A stretch of 64,000 nt of DNA from Pseudomonadota bacterium (GTDB lineage Bacteria > Pseudomonadota > Gammaproteobacteria > Burkholderiales > Rhodocyclaceae). Location of the stretch: assembly GCA_018241685.1 (NCBI GenBank), contig JAFEDJ010000022.1, positions 124,001-188,000 of the forward strand, written 5' to 3'. Shown in pieces: positions 27,192 through 37,867 of the stretch; the first letter of the stretch is position 1; every line of letters begins with the position of its first letter. A program made the translations under genes and the position numbers. The notes below the pieces were generated by a model that saw only the letters and a list, made by a program, of their open reading frames with translations, made no database searches and was not told the DNA's origin.

Positions 27192-28664
27192 ATGAGCCGC
27201 GAAATTTTGCTGTTGGTTGATGCGCTGGCCCGCGAGAAGAACGTTTCGAAGGAAATCGTTTTCTCTGCGCTGGAATCCGCGCTCGCTCAGGCGACCAAGA
27301 AGCGTATTCACGACGAAGCCGACGTGCGTGTGTCCATCGACCGGGAAACCGGCGATTACGAGTCTTTCCGTCGCTGGCAGGTGTTGCCCGACGAAGAGGT
27401 GGACAATGACGAAGCCCAGATGGGGCTGATCGACGCCCGTGAAGAATACCCGGACATCCAGGTTGGCGATTTTGTGGAAGAGGCGCTGGAGCCCATCGAC
27501 TTCGGCCGTATCGGTGCGCAGGCTGCCAAGCAGGTCATTCTGCAGAAGGTGCGCGACGCTGAGCGTGAGCAGATCCTCAGCGACTTTCTCGAGCGCAAGG
27601 AATTCATCATCTCCGGCGCCATCAAGCGCATGGAGCGTGGCAATGCGATCATCGAGGTCGGTCGTCTGGAGGCTGTGCTGCCCCGCGACCAGATGATCCC
27701 GAAGGAAAACCTGCGCGTCGGGGACCGAGTCAAGGCTTATCTGCTGCGCATCGATCGTGGTGCCCGCGGCCCGCAACTGATTCTGTCGCGCACTGCGCCC
27801 GAATTCGTGATCAGGCTGTTCGAACTCGAAGTGCCGGAGATCGACGACGGTTTGCTCGAGATCAAGGCTTGTGCCCGTGACCCCGGCCTGCGCGCCAAGA
27901 TCGGCGTAAAGTCCAACGATCCCCGCATCGATCCGATCGGTACCTGTGTCGGTCTGCGCGGTTCGCGCGTGACGGCGGTCCGTAACGAGATCGGCGGCGA
28001 GAATATCGATATCGTGCTGTGGTCGCCGGAGGCTGCCCAGTTCGTGATCGGCGCACTACAACCCGCGGAAGTGTCTTCCATCGTCGTGGATGAGGAAGCC
28101 CATGCGATGGATGTGGTCGTCGATGAAAACAACTTGGCCATCGCCATCGGGCGCAATGGCCAGAACGTGAAGCTGGCTTCCGAGCTGACCGGCTGGACCA
28201 TCAATCTGATGACCGAAGCCGAATCCGAGCGGAAGTCCGAGGCCGAGCACAGCACGGTTCGCCAGTTGTTCATTTCCAAGCTGGATGTGGACGAAGAGGT
28301 GGCTGACATCCTGATCGACGAGGGTTTCTCGTCCCTCGAGGAAATTGCTTACGTGCCGCTGGCCGAGATGCTGGAAATCGAGTCGTTCGACGAGGACACG
28401 GTCAATGAGCTGCGCAATCGTGCGCGTAACGTGCTCCTGACCGAGGCCATCGTGACCGAAGAGCAGTTGGAGTCCGTCGCTGAGGACATGCTGGGGCTGG
28501 AGGGGATGGATAAACCCCTGGCAGCCAAGCTGGCCCAGGGCGGTGTGCATACCCGTGATGAGTTGGCCGATCTGGCAGTGGATGAACTGATGGAAATGTC
28601 GGGGCTGGACGAAGAGCGGGCGAAGAATCTGATTACCAAGGCGCGCGCGCACTGGTTCGAGTAA
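27192..28664 (+). CDS. nusA: transcription termination/antitermination factor NusA
   Basis: The 490-residue protein binds RNA polymerase and nascent RNA and controls pausing, termination and antitermination. Order of parts: N-terminal polymerase-binding domain (1-125), S1 domain (about 135-200), two KH domains ([17 protein letters not shown] and [18 protein letters not shown]), and two acidic C-terminal repeats (from about 370 and 440) of the proteobacterial type. Gene order and length are standard. It may regulate its own operon through the leader hairpin upstream of rimP. Confidence 0.97.
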   Translation: MSREILLLVDALAREKNVSKEIVFSALESALAQATKKRIHDEADVRVSIDRETGDYESFRRWQVLPDEEVDNDEAQMGLIDAREEYPDIQVGDFVEEALEPIDFGRIGAQAAKQVILQKVRDAEREQILSDFLERKEFIISGAIKRMERGNAIIEVGRLEAVLPRDQMIPKENLRVGDRVKAYLLRIDRGARGPQLILSRTAPEFVIRLFELEVPEIDDGLLEIKACARDPGLRAKIGVKSNDPRIDPIGTCVGLRGSRVTAVRNEIGGENIDIVLWSPEAAQFVIGALQPAEVSSIVVDEEAHAMDVVVDENNLAIAIGRNGQNVKLASELTGWTINLMTEAESERKSEAEHSTVRQLFISKLDVDEEVADILIDEGFSSLEEIAYVPLAEMLEIESFDEDTVNELRNRARNVLLTEAIVTEEQLESVAEDMLGLEGMDKPLAAKLAQGGVHTRDELADLAVDELMEMSGLDEERAKNLITKARAHWFE

Positions 28665-28683
28665 TACCCGGAGGTTCATCAAG

Positions 28684-31548
28684 ATGGGACAGACAACCGT
28701 TACACAATTTGCCGGCGAACTCAAGATGCCGGCCTCCGTGTTGCTCGAGCAGTTGCAGAAGGCTGGCGTAGACAAGGCGAAGGAAACCGATCTGCTCTCC
28801 GAGCAGGACAAGAATCGTCTTCTCGACTTTCTCCGCCGGGCCCACGGCGACTCCGCGTCCAAGGCGAAGATCACCCTGACCCGCAAGCAGACCAGCGAGA
28901 TCAAGGCGACCGACTCCACGGGGCGTGCGCGCACCGTGCAGGTCGAAGTACGCAAGAAGCGCGTCTTCGTTAAGCGCGACGAGACACTGGTGCCTGAGAC
29001 TGCGGCGGCTGCAGCCATGGCAGAGTCGGCGGAGGCGGATATTGTCGTCCCTGAGCTTGAGATGGTGGCGGAGCCGGCATCGGTGGAGGTAGAGGTCGTG
29101 GCGGCTCCTGCTCCTGAGCCGGAACCCGAGCCTGTCGTTGAGGTGGCTCCGGAACCTGAACCTGAACCTGAACCCGAGCCGGTCCCCGTGCCCGAGCCCG
29201 TCGTCGAGGTGGTGGCGCCCGCTCCCGTGGTCGAGGCCGTCGTGCCGACGCCCGAACCGGCCCCCCCTGAACCTGTTGCTGCTGCGCCTGCGAAGGAGGT
29301 TACGCCGCCGCCGCAGCAGCGTCCGGTGCGCCGTGTCGTGGTCGGCTCGATCCTGTCTGCCGAAGAGAAGGCGTCCCGCGAGCGCGAAGCGCAGCGTAGC
29401 GCTGAACTGGCAGCCCGTCAGGCGGCCGATCTGAAGGAAAAGCAGGAGCGCGAAGCGCGCGCTCGCGCTGCGATGCTGCAGCGGGCCGAAGAAGAGAAGC
29501 AGCGTCAGGCAGCAGCCGAAAAGGCCAAGGCTGAAGGTGAAGCCGCAACCAAGTCCGGCACGCTGCACAAGCCCGCCAAGGCGGACGACAAGGGTGCGCC
29601 GCGCAGCAAGGACGGCAAGAAAGTGGTCGCCAAGGAGGCTGCAGGCGACTCCAAGCGTCGTGGCGCAGGCATCAAGACCCGTGGCGATACCACGGGTGGT
29701 GCTGGTGGCTGGCGTGGTGGCGGCCGTAGTGGCGGTCGCAATGGTGGCCGTCAGCAGGATACCCAGAGCTTCGTTGCCCCGACCGAACCCATTGTGCGCG
29801 AAGTGCATGTGCCGGAGACGATCTCCGTTGCGGACCTCGCCCACAAGATGGCGATCAAGGCCACCGAGGTCATCAAGGCCCTGATGAAGATGGGCACCAT
29901 GGTCACCATCAATCAGGTGCTGGATCAGGACACGGCGATGATCATCGTCGAGGAAATGGGCCACAAGGCGATGGCGGCCAAGCTGGACGATCCGGACGCC
30001 TTCCTCGAGGAAAACGCCGAGCACAAGGACTTCGCGCTGGAGCCGCGCGCTCCGGTGGTGACCGTGATGGGCCACGTCGACCACGGCAAGACGTCGCTGC
30101 TCGACTACATTCGTCGTGCCAAGGTGGCTGCTGGCGAAGCTGGCGGCATTACCCAGCACATCGGCGCCTACCACGTGGAAACCGAGCGTGGCATGGTGAC
30201 CTTCCTGGATACCCCGGGTCACGAGGCCTTTACGGCAATGCGTGCCCGTGGTGCCAAGGCCACTGACTTGGTGGTGCTGGTGGTGGCGGCGGACGACGGC
30301 GTGATGCCGCAGACCAAGGAAGCCATCCACCACGCGAAGGCGGCGGAAGTGCCGCTGATCGTGGCGGTCAACAAGATCGACAAGCCGGGCGCCAACCCCG
30401 AGCGCGTGCGCCAGGAGCTGATTGCGGAAGGCGTGGTGCCGGAAGCCTACGGCGGCGACACCATGTTCGTCGAAGTCTCGGCCAAGACCGGCCAGGGTAT
30501 CGACGACCTGCTTGAAGCCATCCTGCTGCAGGCCGAAGTGCTCGAGCTGACGGCTCCGCAGGAGTCCATGGCCAAGGGTCTGATCATCGAAGCCCGCCTC
30601 GACAAGGGCCGTGGCCCGGTGGCCACGCTGCTGGTCCAGTCCGGCACCCTGCGTCGTGGTGATGTTCTGCTGGCTGGCGCTACCTTCGGTCGCGTCCGTG
30701 CCATGCTCGATGAAAACGGCAAGCCCATCGAAGAAGCCGGCCCGTCCATCCCGGTCGAGATTCTTGGCTTGTCCGAGGTTCCGGGCGCAGGTGACGAGGT
30801 CGTGGCGCTGGCCGACGAGCGCAAGGCGCGTGAAATCGCCCTGTTCCGCCAAGGCAAGTTCCGCGATGTGAAGCTGGCCAAGCAGCAGGCCGCCAAGCTG
30901 GAGAGCATGTTCGAGCAGATGGGCGAGGGCGAGGTGAAGACCCTGCCGTTGATCATCAAGGCCGACGTGCAGGGCTCCCAGGAGGCGCTGGCCCACTCGC
31001 TGGTCAAGCTGTCCACCGACGAGGTTCGCGTGCAGGTCATCCACGGTGGTGTCGGCGCGATCAGCGAATCCGACGTCAACCTGGCTCAGGCTTCCGGCGC
31101 GGTCATCATCGGCTTCAATATCCGTGCCGATGCCAACGCCCGCAAGCTGGCCGAGACTTTCGGTGTTGATCTGCGCTACTACAACATCATCTACGACGCC
31201 GTTGATGAGGTGAAGAGCGCGCTGTCCGGCATGCTGGCGCCCGAAAAGCGCGAGCAGGTCCTGGGTATGGTTGAAGTCCGTCAGGTCTTCACGATCTCCA
31301 AGGTCGGCACCATCGCCGGTTGTTACGTGCTGGAAGGCCTGGTCAAGCGCAACTCACTGGTTCGTGTGCTGCGCAACCACGTGGTCATCCACAGCGGCGA
31401 ACTTGAGTCGCTCAAGCGCTTCAAGGACGACGTCAAGGAAGTCAAGTTTGGCTACGAGTGCGGCCTGCAGGTTCGCAATTTCAACGATCTTCAAGAAGGC
31501 GACCAGCTCGAGATCTTCGAGATCCAGGAAATCGCCCGGACGCTGTAA
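28684..31548 (+). CDS. infB: translation initiation factor IF-2
   Basis: The 954-residue GTPase brings initiator fMet-tRNA to the ribosome. The N-terminal region has an IF2-N helix bundle ([20 protein letters not shown]), a Pro/Glu-rich repetitive linker (about 140-205, [16 protein letters not shown]), a charged Ala/Lys/Glu helix region and a Gly/Arg-rich patch. The second IF2-N domain starts near 380. The G domain has GHVDHGKT (about 462-469), DTPGH and NKIDKPGA, followed by domains II to IV. It follows nusA by 19 bases. Confidence 0.97.
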   Translation: MGQTTVTQFAGELKMPASVLLEQLQKAGVDKAKETDLLSEQDKNRLLDFLRRAHGDSASKAKITLTRKQTSEIKATDSTGRARTVQVEVRKKRVFVKRDETLVPETAAAAAMAESAEADIVVPELEMVAEPASVEVEVVAAPAPEPEPEPVVEVAPEPEPEPEPEPVPVPEPVVEVVAPAPVVEAVVPTPEPAPPEPVAAAPAKEVTPPPQQRPVRRVVVGSILSAEEKASREREAQRSAELAARQAADLKEKQEREARARAAMLQRAEEEKQRQAAAEKAKAEGEAATKSGTLHKPAKADDKGAPRSKDGKKVVAKEAAGDSKRRGAGIKTRGDTTGGAGGWRGGGRSGGRNGGRQQDTQSFVAPTEPIVREVHVPETISVADLAHKMAIKATEVIKALMKMGTMVTINQVLDQDTAMIIVEEMGHKAMAAKLDDPDAFLEENAEHKDFALEPRAPVVTVMGHVDHGKTSLLDYIRRAKVAAGEAGGITQHIGAYHVETERGMVTFLDTPGHEAFTAMRARGAKATDLVVLVVAADDGVMPQTKEAIHHAKAAEVPLIVAVNKIDKPGANPERVRQELIAEGVVPEAYGGDTMFVEVSAKTGQGIDDLLEAILLQAEVLELTAPQESMAKGLIIEARLDKGRGPVATLLVQSGTLRRGDVLLAGATFGRVRAMLDENGKPIEEAGPSIPVEILGLSEVPGAGDEVVALADERKAREIALFRQGKFRDVKLAKQQAAKLESMFEQMGEGEVKTLPLIIKADVQGSQEALAHSLVKLSTDEVRVQVIHGGVGAISESDVNLAQASGAVIIGFNIRADANARKLAETFGVDLRYYNIIYDAVDEVKSALSGMLAPEKREQVLGMVEVRQVFTISKVGTIAGCYVLEGLVKRNSLVRVLRNHVVIHSGELESLKRFKDDVKEVKFGYECGLQVRNFNDLQEGDQLEIFEIQEIARTL

Positions 31549-31551
31549 GCC

Positions 31552-31968
31552 ATGCCGAAGGAGTTTTCCCGTGGTCAGCGCGTGGCGGAGCAGATCCGCC
31601 GCGAACTGGCCGAGCTGATCCGCCTGGAAGTGAAGGATCCCCGCGTCGGTTTCATTACGCTGACCGACGTGGAGATCACCCCTGACTATGCCCACGCCAA
31701 GGTGTTCTTCACCTCGATGAAGGGGCAGGAAGGGCTCGAAGAAATCCTGAAGGGGCTGCGTCGTGCCAGCAGCTTCCTGCGTCGCGAGCTGGGGCGCCGG
31801 GTGCGTATCCATACGCTGCCCGAGCTGCACTTCCATTACGATCCTTCCGTCGAAACCGGCAACCGGATTTCGGCCTTGATCGACAAGGCTGTCGAGACCG
31901 ATCGCCAGTTCGCCGCCGATGAAGGTGACGAGCCGGAAGAGGACGGCAAGCCCGACACTGCGGCCTGA
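31552..31968 (+). CDS. rbfA: ribosome-binding factor A
   Basis: The 138-residue KH-like protein helps mature the 5' end of 16S rRNA in the 30S subunit, especially in the cold. It starts with the usual RVAEQIRRELAELI helix and has VEITPDYAHAKVFFTSM and LPELHFHYDPSVETGNRI. It begins 3 bases after infB. A terminator-like hairpin follows its stop. Confidence 0.96.
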   Translation: MPKEFSRGQRVAEQIRRELAELIRLEVKDPRVGFITLTDVEITPDYAHAKVFFTSMKGQEGLEEILKGLRRASSFLRRELGRRVRIHTLPELHFHYDPSVETGNRISALIDKAVETDRQFAADEGDEPEEDGKPDTAA

Positions 31969-31974
31969 TACAGC

Positions 31975-32003
31975 CGGCAGCGCTCACCGCGCTGCCGCTT
32001 TTT
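31975..32003 (+). terminator. intrinsic terminator between rbfA and truB
   Basis: CGGCAGCGC (31975-31983) pairs with GCGCTGCCG (31989-31997) across a TCACC loop, and five T residues follow (31999-32003). It lies only 14 bases before the truB start, so it probably reduces rather than abolishes read-through. Confidence 0.75.
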
Positions 32004-32017
32004 CTGGAATTTCCTGT

Positions 32018-32935
32018 TTGACTAAAGCTCCCCAGCGCCGCATCCAGCGGCGTGTCGTCGACGGCGTATTGTTTCTCGACAAGCCAGTAGGCTTGACGTC
32101 CAACCATGCGCTGCAGAAGGCCCGACGTCTGTTGAACGCGGCCAAGGCCGGCCATACGGGCACGCTTGATCCGATGGCAAGTGGCCTGTTGCCGCTGACC
32201 TTCGGCGAAGCGACCAAGTTTTCCCAGACCCTGCTCGACGCCGACAAGGGCTACGATGCGACGGTGTTGCTTGGCGTCACCACCACGACGGCCGACGCGG
32301 AGGGTGAGGTGCTCGCCCGCGCGGAGGTTCGTGCGTCCGATGCCGAGGTCGAAGCGGCGATGGCGCGCCTGCGGGGTGAGATCGAGCAGGTGCCGCCGAT
32401 GTATTCGGCGCTCAAGCACCATGGCAAGGCCTTGTACGAGTATGCGCGGGCCGGCATCGAGATCCCGCGCGAACCCCGCCGGGTGACGATCCATCGCTTC
32501 GAGTGCCTGGGGCGTGATGGCGATAGCCTGCGCATCCGGGTGGCGTGCAGCAAGGGAACCTATGTGCGCACGCTGGCTTCCGATCTGGGTGCCTTGCTGG
32601 GCTGTGGTGCGCATTTGACGGCGTTGCGCCGCACGCATATCGGCCCCTTTGCGCTGGATGTGACGACGCCGCTGGCCGACTTCGAGGCGCTCTCGCTGGA
32701 AGAGCGGGATGCCTGTCTAGCGCCGGTCGATGCGCTGTTGTCGCACATGGGGGTCCAGCTCCTGGATGAGGTCCGCATGCGCAGCTTCACCCACGGCCAG
32801 TCGGTCACGGTGGAAGAGGGCACGGCAGGTGTGTTGTTGCGTGTTTATCACGACGAGCGTTTTCTCGGTGTGGGAACGCTCACCGAAGGCGGTGTGTTGG
32901 TGCCAACCCGTCTGATGTCAACAGGCACCCAATGA
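32018..32935 (+). CDS. truB: tRNA pseudouridine-55 synthase TruB
   Basis: The 305-residue enzyme makes pseudouridine 55 in the T-loop of most tRNAs. The catalytic Asp is Asp51 in GHTGTLDPMASGLLP, and GTYVRTLASDLG is the second family block. The only sensible start is TTG 32018 (TKAPQRR), since the frame upstream runs through the terminator and rbfA. Expression therefore combines a weak start codon with a terminator 14 bases upstream. Confidence 0.94.
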   Translation: MTKAPQRRIQRRVVDGVLFLDKPVGLTSNHALQKARRLLNAAKAGHTGTLDPMASGLLPLTFGEATKFSQTLLDADKGYDATVLLGVTTTTADAEGEVLARAEVRASDAEVEAAMARLRGEIEQVPPMYSALKHHGKALYEYARAGIEIPREPRRVTIHRFECLGRDGDSLRIRVACSKGTYVRTLASDLGALLGCGAHLTALRRTHIGPFALDVTTPLADFEALSLEERDACLAPVDALLSHMGVQLLDEVRMRSFTHGQSVTVEEGTAGVLLRVYHDERFLGVGTLTEGGVLVPTRLMSTGTQ

Positions 32936-32941
32936 AATTTC

Positions 32942-32971
32942 TTGAGTAATCCCGCTGGCGTTCGATATAAT
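32942..32971 (+). promoter_or_regulatory. promoter of rpsO-pnp
   Basis: TTGAGT (32942-32947) and a perfect TATAAT (32966-32971) are separated by 18 bases, 38 bases before the rpsO start. It allows rpsO-pnp transcription independent of the nusA operon. Confidence 0.75.
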
Positions 32972-33009
32972 CGCGCGCTTCGCAAGGCTAAAACTAACCG
33001 AGTTAAACA

Positions 33010-33279
33010 ATGGCAATCTCCACTGAACAAAAAGCGCAAATCGTTGGCGACTACGCACGCGCCAAGGGCGACACCGGTTCTCCGGAAGTGCAAGTCGCTC
33101 TGCTTACCGCCCGCATCAACGATCTGACCGGCCACTTCAAGGTTAACGTCAAGGACCACCATTCCCGTCGCGGCCTGCTGATGATGGTGAGCCAGCGTCG
33201 CAAGCTCCTCGACTACCTGAAGCGCAAGAACGTCGACAGCTATCGTGAGCTGATCGCCCGCCTTGGTCTGCGCAAGTAA
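33010..33279 (+). CDS. rpsO: 30S ribosomal protein S15
   Basis: The 89-residue primary 16S rRNA-binding protein of the small subunit. The sequence [36 protein letters not shown] and LIARLGLRK is typical S15. It has its own promoter and is followed by pnp after 197 bases, the conserved proteobacterial pairing. Confidence 0.98.
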   Translation: MAISTEQKAQIVGDYARAKGDTGSPEVQVALLTARINDLTGHFKVNVKDHHSRRGLLMMVSQRRKLLDYLKRKNVDSYRELIARLGLRK

Positions 33280-33350
33280 GCGGATAGACGTAGCTTCGTT
33301 ACTGAACGTGACATTCCTTGCGCATTTTGCGCGGGTTTGATCATGGGCAC

Positions 33351-33382
33351 AGCCGGTGTAAGTCCGAGTGGCTTCGCCGGCT
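33351..33382 (+). promoter_or_regulatory. stem-loop in the pnp leader
   Basis: AGCCGG pairs with CCGGCT, and inside it AAGTC pairs with GGCTT around loop CGAGT, separated by a small internal loop. In E. coli a leader stem-loop cut by RNase III controls pnp message decay. This structure, in the 197-base rpsO-pnp gap, could play that part; there is no T-run for termination. Confidence 0.45.
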
Positions 33383-33476
33383 TTGTCACATCTGTGCGCC
33401 AGAGAGAACGGCGCTTGACCTCGGCTATCTGTGCGGTTGTGGTTTGCCGCCTGCCGATTGAATGAAAGGACCTCCT

Positions 33477-35576
33477 TTGCCTACCGCAATCAAGAAGAGT
33501 TTCACCTACGGCTCCCATACCGTGACCCTGGAGACCGGCGAGATCGCCCGTCAGGCCCACGGCGCGGTTCTCGCCAATATGGACGACACCGTCGTGCTGG
33601 CGACCGTAGTGGCTGCCAAGAACGCTAAGCCGGGCCAGGATTTCTTCCCCCTTACCGTCGACTACGTCGAGAAGTTCTATTCCGCGGGCCGCATCCCCGG
33701 TGGCTTCTTCAAGCGTGAAGGCCGTCCGACCGAGAAGGAGACGCTGACCTCCCGTCTGATCGACCGTCCGATCCGTCCGCTCTTCCCGGATGGCTTCTAC
33801 AACGAAGTGCAGGTCATCGCTCAGGTCGTGTCCCTGAACCCCGAAGTGGATGCGGACATCCCGGCGATGATCGCCGCCTCCGCGGCGCTGGCGATCGCCG
33901 GCATCCCGTTCGCGGGCCCGATTGGCGCCTGTCGCGTCGGCTACCTGAACGGCGAGTACATTCTCAATCCGACCGCTTCCCAGCTGGAAACCAGCCAGAT
34001 GAATCTGGTGGTTGCCGGTACCGAGAGCGCCGTGCTGATGGTTGAATCCGAAGCCCTGGAGCTGCCGGAAGACGTGATGCTGGGTGGCGTGGTGTTCGGC
34101 CATACCCAGATGCAGGCTGCCATCAACGCGATCAACGAACTGGTCGATGTGGCTGGCAAGCCCGAATGGGACTGGCAGGCGCCCGCCAAGAACGAGGCGC
34201 TGATCGCCCGTGTGACCGAGATCGCCGGTGCCAAGATCGAGGAAGCCTTCCGCATCACCGCGAAGCAGGCTCGTTCGGCGCAGCTGTCCGCCATCGGTAC
34301 CGAAGTGCACGCCGCGCTGACCGCCGAAGGCGTGGAGTTCGACGCGAACACCGTCAACAACATCATCTTCGACCTGGAAGCCAAGGTCGTCCGTGGCCGT
34401 ATCCTCAGCGGCGAGCCGCGTATCGACGGTCGCGACACCCGTACCGTGCGTCCGATCGACATCCGCGTCGGCGTGCTGCCGCGTACCCACGGCTCCGCGC
34501 TGTTCACCCGTGGCGAAACCCAGGCGCTGGTGGTCACCACCCTCGGCACTGGTCGCGACGAGCAGATCATCGATGCGGTCGCCGGCGAGTACCGCGAGCG
34601 CTTCATGCTGCACTACAACTTCCCGCCGTTCTCCACCGGTGAGTGTGGTCGTTTCGGCTCCCCGAAGCGTCGCGAGATCGGCCACGGCCGTCTGGCCAAG
34701 CGTGCTCTCGCTGCGGTGCTGCCGGGCAAGGAAGAGTTCAGCTACACCGTTCGCGTGGTGTCCGAAATCACCGAATCCAACGGCTCCAGCTCCATGGCGT
34801 CCGTCTGCGGTGGCTCCCTGGCCATGATGGACGCAGGTGTGCCGCTGACCGCGCCGGTGGCCGGCATCGCCATGGGTCTGATCAAGGACGGTGGCCGTTT
34901 CGCCGTGCTCACCGACATCCTGGGTGACGAAGATCACCTCGGCGACATGGACTTCAAGGTTGCTGGTACCGAGAAGGGCGTGACCGCGCTGCAGATGGAC
35001 ATCAAGATCCTCGGCATCACCAAGGAAATCATGCAGGTCGCGCTGGCGCAGGCCAAGGAAGGCCGCATGCACATCCTCGGCCTGATGAAGACCTCGCTGG
35101 GCGAAGCCCGTGACGAGGTGTCCACCTTCGCGCCGCGCATGATCACGCTGAAGATCAACCCCGAGAAGATCCGTGACGTGATCGGTAAGGGCGGTGCGGT
35201 GATTCGTGGCCTGCAGGAAGAGACCGGCACCATCATCGAGATCACCGACGATGGCAATGTGACGATCTCCTCCGTCAGTGCCGAAGGCGCTCAGGAGGCC
35301 AAGAAGCGCATCGAAGAGATCACTGCCGAAGTCGAAGTGGGCAAGGTCTACGAAGGTCCGGTGGTCCGTATCCTCGATTTCGGCGCGATCATCAACATCC
35401 TGCCGGGCCGTGATGGTCTGCTGCACGTTTCCCAGATCGCCAACGAGCGCGTCAATGCCGTGTCCGACTACCTCAAGGAAGGTCAGGTCGTCCGCGTGAA
35501 GGTGCTCGAGACCGACGAAAAGGGCCGCGTGCGCCTGTCCATGAAGGCACTCCTGAACGAGCAGGCTCCGCAGTAA
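33477..35576 (+). CDS. pnp: polynucleotide phosphorylase
   Basis: The 699-residue phosphorolytic 3'-5' exoribonuclease is part of the RNA degradosome. It has two RNase PH domains (N-terminal, and the second from about 310 with [23 protein letters not shown]), a KH domain ([19 protein letters not shown], near 560) and a C-terminal S1 domain ([15 protein letters not shown]). The start is best placed at TTG 33477, with AAAGGA at 33465-33470; the ATG at 33462 lacks a site. The rare start codon adds to leader-based control. Confidence 0.97.
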   Translation: MPTAIKKSFTYGSHTVTLETGEIARQAHGAVLANMDDTVVLATVVAAKNAKPGQDFFPLTVDYVEKFYSAGRIPGGFFKREGRPTEKETLTSRLIDRPIRPLFPDGFYNEVQVIAQVVSLNPEVDADIPAMIAASAALAIAGIPFAGPIGACRVGYLNGEYILNPTASQLETSQMNLVVAGTESAVLMVESEALELPEDVMLGGVVFGHTQMQAAINAINELVDVAGKPEWDWQAPAKNEALIARVTEIAGAKIEEAFRITAKQARSAQLSAIGTEVHAALTAEGVEFDANTVNNIIFDLEAKVVRGRILSGEPRIDGRDTRTVRPIDIRVGVLPRTHGSALFTRGETQALVVTTLGTGRDEQIIDAVAGEYRERFMLHYNFPPFSTGECGRFGSPKRREIGHGRLAKRALAAVLPGKEEFSYTVRVVSEITESNGSSSMASVCGGSLAMMDAGVPLTAPVAGIAMGLIKDGGRFAVLTDILGDEDHLGDMDFKVAGTEKGVTALQMDIKILGITKEIMQVALAQAKEGRMHILGLMKTSLGEARDEVSTFAPRMITLKINPEKIRDVIGKGGAVIRGLQEETGTIIEITDDGNVTISSVSAEGAQEAKKRIEEITAEVEVGKVYEGPVVRILDFGAIINILPGRDGLLHVSQIANERVNAVSDYLKEGQVVRVKVLETDEKGRVRLSMKALLNEQAPQ

Positions 35577-35599
35577 TAACGCGGACTGACTTGTGATGG

Positions 35600-35634
35600 G
35601 AAGAGGGGCGCGAAAGCGCCCCTCTTCATTTTGG
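35600..35634 (+). terminator. intrinsic terminator after pnp
   Basis: GAAGAGGGGCGC and GCGCCCCTCTTC form a perfect 12-base stem with a GAAA loop (35600-35627), followed by ATTTTGGG. The T-run is short but the stem is very strong. Confidence 0.85.
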
Positions 35635-35789
35635 GTAGCGCAAATTGCGGGGCCTTGCGGACAAGGGTGACCGGCGGCTTAGAATCGGGTGCAGGAGGTT
35701 GGCGTTGGCGGGAGTGCGCTGTCCTGAGTGCTTGATAACTGCTTGGTGAGTGCGGGCCGCAGATCGCGTGTCGGCTTGGAGTCTGGAAA

Positions 35790-36359
35790 ATGATGCGTCA
35801 TCAGATGTCTGTATTGACGCCGTCACCGTGGGTGACGCGTTTTGCACCTTTGATTGCTTCGGGGGGAGAGGTTCTCGATCTTGCCTGTGGCAGCGGCCGT
35901 CACGCGCGCTGGCTGGCAGGGCGGGGATTCCGGGTCGAGGCGGTGGATCGGGATGCGGTGGCCCTGGAGCTGCTGGCGGCGGTGCCTCATGTCGTCACGC
36001 GGGGTGTCGATCTGGAGGAGGGGCCTTGGCCGTACGAGGGGCGCCAGTTTGATGCGATTGTGGTCACCAATTATCTCTTTCGGCCGCGCCTGCCCTTGTT
36101 GCTGACCGCGCTCGCCCATGGCGGGGTGCTGATCTACGAGACCTTCATGGTCGGCAATGAGCGCTTCGGCAAGCCAAGCAATCCTGATTTCCTGCTGCGC
36201 TCCCATGAACTCTTCGAGCGCGTTTCGGGTTCGTGCACTGTTCTCGCATACGAGCAGGGCGAGGTGAGCGAGCCGAAGCCGGCTGTCATTCAGCGGATCT
36301 GCGCAGTGAAGGGGCATGCGCCTTCGCTACGCTTGCCGGTGGCGGCGTTGACGCCTTAG
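35790..36359 (+). CDS. class I SAM-dependent methyltransferase
   Basis: The 189-residue protein has the SAM-binding motif EVLDLACGSGRHARWLAGRG, the acidic loop VEAVDRD, and the motif IV-like FDAIVVTNYLFRP. It resembles small TehB-like or unclassified methyltransferases; the substrate is unknown. ATG codons at 35790, 35793 and 35805 are possible starts. Its stop overlaps the convergent tesA stop by 4 bases (TTAG), so no terminator separates them. Confidence 0.8.
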   Translation: MMRHQMSVLTPSPWVTRFAPLIASGGEVLDLACGSGRHARWLAGRGFRVEAVDRDAVALELLAAVPHVVTRGVDLEEGPWPYEGRQFDAIVVTNYLFRPRLPLLLTALAHGGVLIYETFMVGNERFGKPSNPDFLLRSHELFERVSGSCTVLAYEQGEVSEPKPAVIQRICAVKGHAPSLRLPVAALTP

Positions 36360-36973
36360 CGGAGGAGGGGGCGGAGTTCCTGCCAGACTGTGTCGACGAT
36401 CAGCGGCTGGGCGGCGGCAATTGGATGGATGCCGTCCTGCTGGAAGTGGTCCGGGCGGTCGGCAAAGCCCTGCATCAGGAAAGGAACGAGGCGGGTCCGG
36501 TTGGTCTTGGCCAGGTCCCGATAGGTTCTTTCAAAGGCGCTGGTGTAGCTCGGCCCGTAATTGGGCGGCATGCGCATGCCGATCAGCAGGATCTTGGCGC
36601 CAGCCTGGTGGCTGGCGTCGATCATGCCCTGCAGGTTGGCGCTCATGGCCTTCACTGGCAGGCCGCGCAGCCCGTCGTTGGCTCCGAGCTCGATGATCAC
36701 GATGGCGGGCTTGTGGGCCTGCAGGGCCGCCGGCAGACGGCTGAGGCCGCCTGCCGTGGTTTCGCCGCTGATGCTGCCATTTACTACTTCGTAAGGCAGC
36801 TTGGCCGTGCCGATCTTCTGCCCGAGCAGCACCGGCCAGGCTTCCTGCGGCCGCAGGCCGTAACCTGCGGAAAGACTGTCACCCCACACCAGGATCTTGC
36901 TGGCGGCCCATGCCGGGCTGTACGCCAGCAGAATGCCCAGGCATAGCGTGCGGAGAAGGAGCGCAAGCTTCAT
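36356..36973 (-). CDS. tesA: periplasmic SGNH esterase/lysophospholipase TesA-like
   Basis: The 205-residue protein has a signal peptide (to about AWA at 23) and the four SGNH blocks: GDSLSAGYG with nucleophile Ser33, NGSISGETTAGG, ELGANDGLRG and DGIHP. These match thioesterase I/protease I/lysophospholipase L1 of the periplasm. In many Proteobacteria tesA faces an ABC-transporter pair; that pair is absent here and suhB is upstream instead, 9 bases away, suggesting cotranscription. Confidence 0.92.
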   Translation of the reverse strand: MKLALLLRTLCLGILLAYSPAWAASKILVWGDSLSAGYGLRPQEAWPVLLGQKIGTAKLPYEVVNGSISGETTAGGLSRLPAALQAHKPAIVIIELGANDGLRGLPVKAMSANLQGMIDASHQAGAKILLIGMRMPPNYGPSYTSAFERTYRDLAKTNRTRLVPFLMQGFADRPDHFQQDGIHPIAAAQPLIVDTVWQELRPLLR

Positions 36974-36982
36974 CAAGGGGTT

Positions 36983-37789
36983 TCAGGCGCTGAGCTTGTC
37001 GCCGCAGTGGCCCTGGATGATCTGCAGCAGGGCCGGGAAGATCTTCGGTGTGCCGGCGACTACGTTGCCGGTGTTGAGGTAGTCGGCTTCACCGGATAGA
37101 TCGCTGATCAGGCCGCCCGCCTCGCTGATGAGCAGGCTGCCGGCGGCCGTGTCCCACGGCGACAGGCCGAATTCCCAGAAGCCGTCGAGGCGGCCGGCGG
37201 CGACGTAGGCCAGGTCAAGAGCCGCGGCGCCTGGGCGGCGCAGGCCGGCGGTCTTCTGCGTGAGTTCCTTGAAGATCGCCAGGTAGGTGTCGGCGTGCGT
37301 GAACTGGCGATAGGGGAAGCCGGTGCCGAGCAGCGCGTCCTGCAGCTTGACTCGCTTGGAGACGCGGATGCGACGGTCGTTCAGGAAGGCGCCTGCGCCC
37401 TTGGAGGCGGTGAACAGCTCATTGCGGTTGGGGTCGAAGACGACCGCCTGTTCGACGACACCCTTGCGGGCCAGCGCGATGGAGATCGCGTACTGGGGGA
37501 AGCCGTGGATGAAGTTGGTGGTGCCATCGAGGGGGTCGATGATCCACTGGTATTCGGTTTCCGCCTCCGGGCCGGTCTCGCCGGACTCTTCTGCTAGAAT
37601 ACTGTGGCTCGGATAGGCCTCGCGGAGAACCTGGATGATGGCTTCTTCTGCGGCGCGATCCACTTCCGTCACAAAATCGTTGGGGCTCTTGACCTCGACA
37701 CGGAGCAGGTCCACATCGAGGGACGCCCGGTTGATGACGGTGGCTGCGCGGCGCGCGGCCTTGATGGCAATGTTCAGTGTGGGATGCAT
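36983..37789 (-). CDS. suhB: inositol monophosphatase family protein SuhB
   Basis: The 268-residue Mg-dependent phosphatase has the metal-binding motifs AEESG (around 66-70), [12 protein letters not shown] (82-93, Asp85 and Asp88) and [17 protein letters not shown]. In Proteobacteria SuhB is an inositol-1-phosphatase and also an RNA polymerase/NusA-associated antitermination factor for rRNA synthesis. The ATG at 37789 ([15 protein letters not shown]) matches the family; an extension to 37831 has no support. It is divergent from trmJ. Confidence 0.94.
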   Translation of the reverse strand: MHPTLNIAIKAARRAATVINRASLDVDLLRVEVKSPNDFVTEVDRAAEEAIIQVLREAYPSHSILAEESGETGPEAETEYQWIIDPLDGTTNFIHGFPQYAISIALARKGVVEQAVVFDPNRNELFTASKGAGAFLNDRRIRVSKRVKLQDALLGTGFPYRQFTHADTYLAIFKELTQKTAGLRRPGAAALDLAYVAAGRLDGFWEFGLSPWDTAAGSLLISEAGGLISDLSGEADYLNTGNVVAGTPKIFPALLQIIQGHCGDKLSA

Positions 37790-37867
37790 GGTGTCTGGCG
37801 AGCTTTGCCGGTACGGGCATCGGATGCCCACCGGTCGACTCTAATTCGGAAAACCGCTTATTTTAAT

